DNA of 28,306 nucleotides, from NCBI RefSeq assembly GCF_000485595.1, contig NW_014577964.1, positions 209,339 to 237,644 of the forward strand. The letters are read 5' to 3'. A model generated the notes under the pieces. The model worked only from the letters and a program-made list of their open reading frames with translations, was not told the DNA's origin and did no database searches. The translations under genes and the position numbers were made by a program. This document shows, in pieces, positions 21,896-28,306 of the stretch (its first letter is position 1; each line of letters starts with the position of its first letter). This DNA is from Priapulus caudatus. Lineage: Eukaryota > Priapulida > Priapulimorpha > Priapulimorphida > Priapulidae.

Positions 21896-22283
21896 CATGC
21901 GGCACTTGTCGCTTATCAATAAAAAAAATTCTAAAGGCGGCTCGCCGGCGGTTTTGTTCGCGCTTATTCGGCTGTGAAAACGGTGCATTAGTCACGGGCC
22001 CCGCGCGCACACGCGCGCGCGCGGACGAGCTGGCGGCCTTCTCACCTGCAGCCGACGGCCGGCCGGCTGCTACGCAGGTAACACACGGCACGTACAGGGA
22101 GGCGCGTACAGTCAGAACTCCTACATAGGGATGGTTCGCACGTGGCGGCCCGGTACGGACCAGCAGTATATATAGTAATAGGGAGAGCCCCTCTTTATAA
22201 AGAGGTGCTAGACGCTCTAAAGGTGTCTGTTCACGTGTTACCTGTAGTAGTACGAAACGCATACACCGGGAGAAAAACAATAC
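21896..22283. other. No gene; two palindromes
   Basis: There is a GC-rich patch at about 21995-22080. It includes GCAGCCG/CGGCTGC arms around a GGCCGGCC-like core near 22050. The 16-base perfect palindrome CCTCTTTATAAAGAGG lies at 22190-22205 and extends to 22186-22209 with one mismatched pair. No exon or RNA gene was recognised. Confidence 0.55.
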
Positions 22284-22492
22284 ATGAGAGAGAGAGGGAG
22301 AGAGATATTATTTTTATTATTATTATCATTATTATTATTATTGTTATTATTGCACACGCACGCCCCCAAATGCGCACGCACGCACGCAGCGCGACGCAGC
22401 GCACGCAACGCACAGCACGCACGCAACGCAACGCACGGCAGCACGCACGCGACGCACACGGACACACACAACACACACACACACATACACAT
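22284..22492. repeat. GA, ATT and CACG microsatellites
   Basis: A short GA run is followed by about fourteen ATT/ATC-type units (22308-22351) and then by CACGCA/GCACG repeats. The open frames here are repeat translations. Confidence 0.92.
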
Positions 22493-23339
22493 GACACACC
22501 CAGCGCTTTCAATGGGGCACGCAGCGATTTGTCCCTGGGGGCCGGACTGCGGACGCCTTTGCAACTTACAGGAGGCATACAGACAGTAACTCCGGCAAAT
22601 CTGTTCACCGTTGCGCAAACTATTTCGTCTATAGAAATATGCCCTTTTGGACATTTTTTTTCGCCAAAATTCCGGCACGTAGAACATGCAAATAATTTGC
22701 ATTAATGCACGCAAGTTAGACTGCCTCGTGGACGTCTAGAAAGCAATTGAGAAGTAAAATTGGTCGCTTGTTGTGTATCGTCGACATTCTGTCAGGATGG
22801 CGTAGGCCACAAGCGACCGGTTGGTAATTTTTGTGTTTGAAATCTGTTTTCAGACAATTTTGCAGAAATTCGCATCATAGAGCTGGCGCAAAAGTTTAGA
22901 GGAGGAAGCATAGACTATAAGAGGCATGAAATCTGGTAGTTATTTAAGCAATGAATAAACGTGTTAAGCGAAGTAATCAGTGTGCGTATTTTTTAATTAA
23001 TTTCTGTTCGAGTGCTTATTCAGGCCTGCTGCCTATGGACGCCATCTAACTGTGCTGTTTCACTCACCTACGCGTCTATAGTGACCGGTAATCCGCCAGT
23101 CGAGAATGCATCCCGGTTAGCGCGCAGCGGCGACATCAGACACAGACGTCATCAACCGGCGCCGTCCACAGCACAGGGACGACGCAGCCGCGTGCGTACA
23201 GCAGCAGTGACAGCAATAGCAAGCCGCGTCCCCCACCAGTCAAAGAAAGGACCGGCCTAGTTTTTTTCATAAATATGAATTACATATAGTAGTTATCAGA
23301 GTAAATAATACTCTTTGAGGACTCAATATACTCCTGATG
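22493..23339. other. No gene recognised; hairpin and AATAAA
   Basis: Ten-base inverted arms GGTCGCTTGT/ACAAGCGACC lie at 22762-22771 and 22809-22818. A 32-codon plus-strand frame follows TGTTTTCAG and ends at 22937, with AATAAA at 22954-22959, so it superficially resembles a terminal exon. It is too short and unlike any family I know to call. Confidence 0.4.
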
Positions 23340-23378
23340 TTATAATATATATATAGTATATATAGTATATCTATATAT

Positions 23379-23472
<94 letters not shown>

Positions 23473-23576
23473 GACAGAGAGAAGACAAGCGAGAGAAGAG
23501 AGAGAGAAGAGAGAGAGAGAGAGGAGAGGAGAGAGGAGAGAGAGGAAGAGCAGAGAGAGAGAGAGAGAGAGAGAAG
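23340..23576. repeat. TA and GA microsatellite
   Basis: About 45 bases of TATA repeats are followed by about 195 bases of GAGAGA with occasional AAGA, GACA and GGA units. It abuts the left side of duplicated block B2. Confidence 0.96.
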
Positions 23577-23622
23577 GCAAGGACCAAAATATTCGAAATC
23601 AGGACTGGCTGGGGTTTCCTGA

Positions 23623-25720
23623 CTTATTAAGACAGGCCACCGCCCCACGTCCCGACGGCAAGGAGCTGTGTGTAGATTTAGCGCCGAACCGCAATTCTGT
23701 CGTCTGCATCTGGTAGCTTGTTCTCTGCGGGGATTTTTCTTGTGTATAAGCAGTAACATCTGATCGCGCAACCACCATGCAGATCCCACGATCGGGCTGG
23801 CGTATCTTGCGTTTTCTAATCGTGCTCTCATAAATATTGTGCCATAATTTCCGTAGGGAAAATCGTTGTATAGTTTTTAGTTAGTTACGCGTGTGTTAAT
23901 GTTTTTTCTCGTGCAATATTTCACAGCAGCTTTCCCACAGCCAGTGTGTAGTGGTGTACACTGCATCGCCTTATCCGCTCTACATTCGCGCAGCAGCGAT
24001 GGCGAAAGCACACCAAACAGGTCTCTATAAGCATGGCACGCCTGCTTTCAACCTGAAAATAATAGCCACCAAAACGCCTCTCACGCTCCATTTCTCTCTC
24101 TCTATCTCTCTCTCTCTCTCGGCAATGTCTCTCTCCTTAATCTCTCACAACGTCTCTTTCCTTAATCTTCTCATCTTCATTTTTTTTCCTCTCTCCCAAT
24201 CCTCCGAAAGCAACGCGCGTGTAATTTCCTGCGATGAGAACGCCTTTGGGATCTCAGAAGTACTAACCGTGGACGAGAAGGAGGGGAGGGGGAGGGGGAT
24301 AAGTATCGCGGCGATATAGATCGCAACGGCGCGTATGCTCAATGTCATCTGCCCGTCCACCAAAAGCAATCGGGAAGTTAGCATAGCATAGCCAACCTAA
24401 TAGCCACAAGAAGGCTTTACTCTTCATCCACCGGCTTTTCCTCACGTGGTTTACCCTGTCGCACACAGGCCCGGCAGCACAGACCGACAGCAACGTCTGG
24501 TGGTATCCTCCGACGGCGATCTCTTACGATGTCCGACTGGCCACACAGATGTTCAAAGCTAGCAACAGACTGCCTGCCCAACCCGCACGCAGCCATTCCC
24601 GCGTGCTCGTGTGACTGAACTACATGCGCAACCGCGGCCACTAGACATGTAATGAATGTATGTCTCAATGTATCTCAAATCACCCCTCTTCATGGTCAAA
24701 GACGACCATCCTGGATCACCGCTTAAATCATCACTCGGATGTTGTTTTACACACTCTTTTAAGAACAAGACTGAATACTATATATATCCTCGGTCAAAAA
24801 CGGGCCCATCCATGGAGGTTACATTTTCACTCGCAACTGTTTCGCTCTCGGAACAAGAGGCCCGCGGCGCAAGTGCCATTTGTTTCAACACTCTTCGAAA
24901 CAGCTGCCGAAAAACCTAACCCGCTTCCAGAGTTAGAGCTCGGTGGGGGTAAGGCCGGCGAGGGGGCAAACTGCGGGAACTGCCTGAAGGTACGTGGAAT
25001 TGTGTGTTTATAAAAGATAGGCTCGAGCATGCGCATATTTCGGGAGTTCAAATGTTGGAAACACACCCCAAGTGAAGTCTCAGCGTCCAGAATGAGCAGG
25101 CAATTTTGCACGTGAATTTCGGCAGCGTTTGTGAGTAATAACTTATTCGCGCATCCGGTCGCAAATGCAACGCTCCTCGATTAAACACCTAGATATATTT
25201 AGTGGCTTCGGGTAATCATCTGCCCCATGCCGGCATGGCCTAGGCCGCTGACGAACGAGCCGTCGCTGGTTTTTCTCAGAAACAGGAGAACCAGGAACCA
25301 TAAAGTGCAAACCTTACAGTTTTCTGCAGCTGGCTTTAGAACCGAATGCATTGCTCTCTATGTTCTTGATTCACATATAACTGCTGAGGTCTCTGAAAGT
25401 ACATCAAGATCATCGTTGGAAATTAGAAATGCAGCAATGCAGTTTGCGCACACAGCTAGCAGTAATGTCATGGGAAACCCAGCGTAAAAAGAGGAGGGCG
25501 CGAAACGTAGTAATATAGACGGCTAGCAAAACCTAGCACGCATCTCGAGGGAGAGCGCCAAGCCGCGGTCTGTGGTGAGAAAGCCAACACCCAGGCTGCT
25601 AGAGAAGCCGAGCCAAACCCAGCACTAATGAAGAGACCAGAAGCGGAAAGGATAGGGTGCCTGGGTGAGGGAAGAAGGAGAGAGAGAGACCGGGAGAGGG
25701 AGAGGGAGAGGGAGAAGAGA
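23623..25720. repeat. Duplicated block B, copy 2 (B2)
   Basis: This is the direct repeat of 17140-19150. It follows B1 throughout but carries many extra or missing single bases, including inside the LRR exon. Both edges fall at microsatellites. The left flank is TA/GA sequence and the right flank is GGGAGA sequence. Confidence 0.9.
25318..25392 (-). pseudogene. Broken copy of the first LRR exon
   Basis: This is the B2 counterpart of the exon at 18747-18818. The splice acceptor (CTTTCAG) and a donor (GTAAGG) are kept, but the exon is 75 bases long. It differs by five single-base insertions and one two-base deletion, with no substitutions. Reading from the acceptor in the expected phase, the frame gives DLSSYM and then a TGA stop. 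The indel-only pattern fits unpolished long-read sequence better than evolutionary decay, so this may be an error copy and not a true pseudoexon. Confidence 0.8.
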
Positions 25721-25935
25721 GGGAGAGGGGAGAGGAGCAGGAGAGGGAGAGGGAGAGGGAGAGAAGGAGAGGGAGAGGGTAGAGGGAGAGGGAAGGGAGA
25801 AGGAGAAGGAGAGGGAGAGGGAGAGGGAGAGGAGAGTAGGGGAAGAGGGAGACGGGAGAGGGGAGGGAGAGGGAGAGGGAGAGGGAGAGGGAGAGGGAGA
25901 GGGCAGAGGTAGAGGGAGAGGGGAGTATTGAGAGA
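25672..25935. repeat. GGGAGA hexanucleotide repeat
   Basis: GAGAGG/GGGAGA units repeat for about 260 bases with some AAGGAGA and single-base irregularities. The Arg/Glu/Gly frames on the plus strand and the Ser/Pro/Leu frame on the minus strand are repeat translations. Confidence 0.95.
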
Positions 25936-25973
25936 GATAGGGAGAAGGTAGAAGAGTCAAAACACAGCAGTCA

Positions 25974-26292
25974 CTATATATATATATATATTATATATAT
26001 ATATAGAAGAGCAGAGAGAGAGAGATGAGCGAGAAAGAGAGTCCGAGAGAGTGAGAGAGAGAGAGCAGAGAGAGAGAGAGTAGATAAGAAGAGAGAGAAG
26101 AGAGAGCGAGAGAGAGAGAAGAGAGAGAGCAGAGAGACGAGAAGAAGCTATGAGCGAGAAAGAGAAGAAAGAGAGAGAGAGAGAAGAGAGAGCAGAGCAG
26201 AGAGAGAGACAGAGCAGAGCGAAGACGAGAGAGAAGAAGAGAGAGAGAGAGAGAGAGAAGAGAGAGATGAGCGAGAGAAGATAGAAGAGAGA

Positions 26293-26349
<57 letters not shown>

Positions 26350-26362
26350 CAGAGAAAGAGAG

Positions 26363-26408
<46 letters not shown>
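25974..26408. repeat. TA tract followed by long GA tract
   Basis: About 30 bases of TA are followed by about 400 bases of GAGAGA with many single-base irregularities (GCAGAG, GAAGAG, GACGAG). The last 60-70 bases are nearly pure GA. The minus-strand Ser/Leu frame is repeat translation. Confidence 0.95.
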
Positions 26409-26409
<1 letters not shown>

Positions 26410-26789
26410 CGGTTCACATGTTTTAAATAAGGACTTATAAGACCCTTTCTAGAGGCCCAAAATAAAGAACGTTTTTTACGACGATTTCGATGACAGATCA
26501 TTCGACTATTTAAGGGCACAATAATAATATTACACAATTGCAGCAGCAGATTTAAATTATTTTATTAATTTTGATTTTTTTTTCCGTTTTATATATACAA
26601 CAATTCTTCACCAGCTTCGAACGAAGTCGAGAGTACAGGAGTATAAGTAGAAAAATCAGGACTATATAGTACTTTCTCACGATTTCACACAGCAAAAATA
26701 AGTTAATAAGGCCCTTATTATTTTTTTGGCAAAATAAGTATTTTATAAGACTTGGAAGGACCTGCTCATACGGTACGAACTCGCCTGGA
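26409..26789. other. AT-rich region, no gene recognised
   Basis: This contains the small palindrome AATAAGGCCCTTATT near 26705-26719 and T-runs. A 123-codon minus-strand frame across 26552-26923 is rich in Leu, Ile and Lys and partly driven by adjacent GA repeat. I do not recognise it. Confidence 0.45.
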
Positions 26790-26822
<33 letters not shown>

Positions 26823-27070
26823 CCAAACCTAGCAGTATAGAGAAGCCCAACCCCTACTATGGAAGAAATAGAGAGTGAAATAGAGATGGAGTGAGAGAGG
26901 GCGGAGGGCGGGAGACAAAGCAAGTAGGAGAGCCATGTAGATGTAATGTAACTTTAGGGAAACCCAGTAGTAAGTAGGAAAGCCCATTCGGGTAAACTCG
27001 GCAGTTAGTAGAGAGGAAGAGGAAAGCCCAGTAGAGGGCGAGAGCCATTCAGAAAGAATGTAGCATTCGG
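26790..27070. repeat. GA run and CCCAGTAGTA-type degenerate repeat
   Basis: A short GA run is followed by variants of AAACCTAGCAGTATAGAG, GCCCAACCCCTACTATGG, AAACCCAGTAGTAAGTAGG and AAAGCCCAGTAGAGGG. These match the degenerate repeat at 18880-19075. Confidence 0.6.
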
Positions 27071-27979
27071 GCAGCCCTGGCAGCGGAGCCCGCGTGCCAC
27101 ATTACTTCATTTACTACTGCCCCTGTACACTCACACATGCACTGCTGGGCATGTAAGGAGGGCAGGACACCTCCCCGAGAGAGCATCAGCGATGCCAGCT
27201 GTTAGTACAGTAGGCGGTACAGCGTCCTGGCACCGCGAACAGTGGCATGTCACGCGCATTGCCCCCCCCCCCCACACACACACACCACCACCTTGTGGAA
27301 CTGTACCGACTGGTCACACAATCACACGACTGAATACCGGAGCTCGGGTTATAGTACTTAGTAGCCACTGACCATACCGGCGCCACAGCATGCGTATTCC
27401 ATACACTGAACGTTGAATGCGGGTAACATGTATGTGGTGGGGGTAGGGGTGGGGCGAGTGGGGACATAGCAGACAGTCATGAGCCGGTACAACCACGAAT
27501 ATATCACCGCAGTACTACTACTACTAGTGTACAATCTACGCAGTGTGATGACTCGCCGCAATAACGGACTAATATAGACCTAATATACTGCGTGGAGTGT
27601 AAACTAGTGAATAGCTAGTGATCAATGTATTTGTGGCGTTTTCCGACGGTTCCACTCGTTTCTGTGTCCGCCTATTAAAAGGGACTAGCTGGTAAGCACG
27701 ATAGAATGGACACATATTAAACACATGCCCATATCTCGTTTTTTCATTTAAATAAGAAGATCCGAGTATTTATCTGACATATGTCTCTTAAGTGAGCCAT
27801 TACTGCACCATGCTCGGTAACAAAGCCGCACTGTCACTTTCCCTCTGCGAGGATGCATCAGGCGTGAAAATTTCACGCTGACTTGCTGGACCAAAGCCAG
27901 TAGATTAGGCCTCGGACCACTTGTTCGGAAGGCTAACAGGTCTGGTTTGTCGAGACAGGATTTTACACAATATTTGATG
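27071..27979. other. No gene recognised
   Basis: This is unique-looking sequence with a C-run and CA repeat at about 27262-27290 and G-runs at about 27436-27455. Minus-strand open frames of 60-93 codons at 27186-27561 overlap in different registers and have no motif. No exon was recognised. Confidence 0.5.
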
Positions 27980-28306
27980 CCCAGCCCGTCCACCTAGCAG
28001 TCCACCCATCCCATCCACCCAACCTATCCACCTAACCTGCCTGCCCAATCTGTCAACCCATCCCATCCACCCAGCCCGTCTGCCACCCCCCTCATCCTCC
28101 CTACCCGTCCAATCCACACCCAGCCCATCCACCTACCCTGTGTGCCCCCCCCCCATCCTCCCTACCCGTCCAATCCACACCCAGCCCATCCACCTACCCT
28201 GTGTGCCCCCCCCCCATCCTCCCTACCCGTCCAATCCACACCCAGCCCATCCACCTACCCTGTGTGCCCCCCCCCCATCCTCCCTACCCGTCCAATCCAC
28301 ACCCAG
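27980..28306. repeat. 61-bp C-rich minisatellite, runs off the end
   Basis: Degenerate CCCATCCACC-type words (27980-28090) lead into near-identical 61-base units whose CATCCTCC starts lie at 28093, 28154, 28215 and 28276. This is the same unit found next to exon 1 at 15128-15325. The array continues past the window edge. Confidence 0.95.

Noticed and set aside
22838-22959. A TTTTCAG-preceded 32-codon frame ending at 22937 with AATAAA 15 bases later, like a terminal exon
   Set aside because: Each signal is short and common, the peptide matches no family I know, and no upstream exon was found.

Overview
This is a gene-poor stretch of a eukaryotic nuclear genome, most likely an arthropod and probably an insect. 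Hymenoptera (for example an ant) would fit the abundant ACGC, CT/GA and CA microsatellites, but the sequence alone does not prove it. There are no bacterial-style operons and no tRNA, rRNA, CRISPR or transposase genes that I can recognise. Almost all long open frames are translations of simple repeats.

The only convincing coding sequence is three small exons on the minus strand. One is a first coding exon (15334-15566) with a signal peptide and a cysteine-rich LRR N-terminal cap. The other two are 72-bp exons (18747-18818 and 3476-3547), each encoding one 24-residue leucine-rich repeat. All junctions share the same codon phase and have proper GT/AG borders, so they would splice in frame. The best family match is the N-terminus of an ADGRA-type adhesion GPCR (vertebrate ADGRA2/3, GPR124/125). 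I recognised this from memory of the family, and another secreted or membrane LRR protein remains possible. The rest of the receptor is not visible here.

Layout: 1-3.47 kb holds simple repeats, a 63-bp minisatellite and a 21-bp minisatellite. 3.48-3.55 kb is an LRR exon. 3.66-5.68 kb holds ACGC and a long CT tract. 5.64-7.25 kb is duplicated block A1, followed by a noisy 41-bp minisatellite to 8.53 kb. 8.5-13.0 kb is non-coding with a CT tract, and 13.0-13.6 kb is a purine-rich degenerate repeat. 13.63-15.13 kb is A2, the second copy of block A, followed directly by a ~60-bp C-rich minisatellite and the first coding exon with its putative promoter side. 15.9-17.1 kb is AT-rich. 17.14-19.15 kb is block B1 with the intact LRR exon. 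19.2-23.6 kb is non-coding and microsatellite-rich. 23.62-25.7 kb is B2, a second copy of B with a broken LRR exon. 25.7-26.4 kb is GA-type repeat. From 27.98 kb the same C-rich minisatellite seen beside exon 1 returns and runs off the window end.

The main observation is that the window is probably scrambled. The first exon lies downstream, in the sense of transcription, of the LRR exon that should follow it. Two blocks of 1.5-2 kb occur twice. In the exon, the two copies of block B differ only by small insertions and deletions and not by substitutions, which is the signature of unpolished long-read sequence. The C-rich minisatellite at the right end suggests that another copy of exon 1 lies just beyond 28306, which would restore a collinear gene. 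I see no new biological system here. The duplicated blocks, the broken order and the coding-length minisatellites are the points worth checking.
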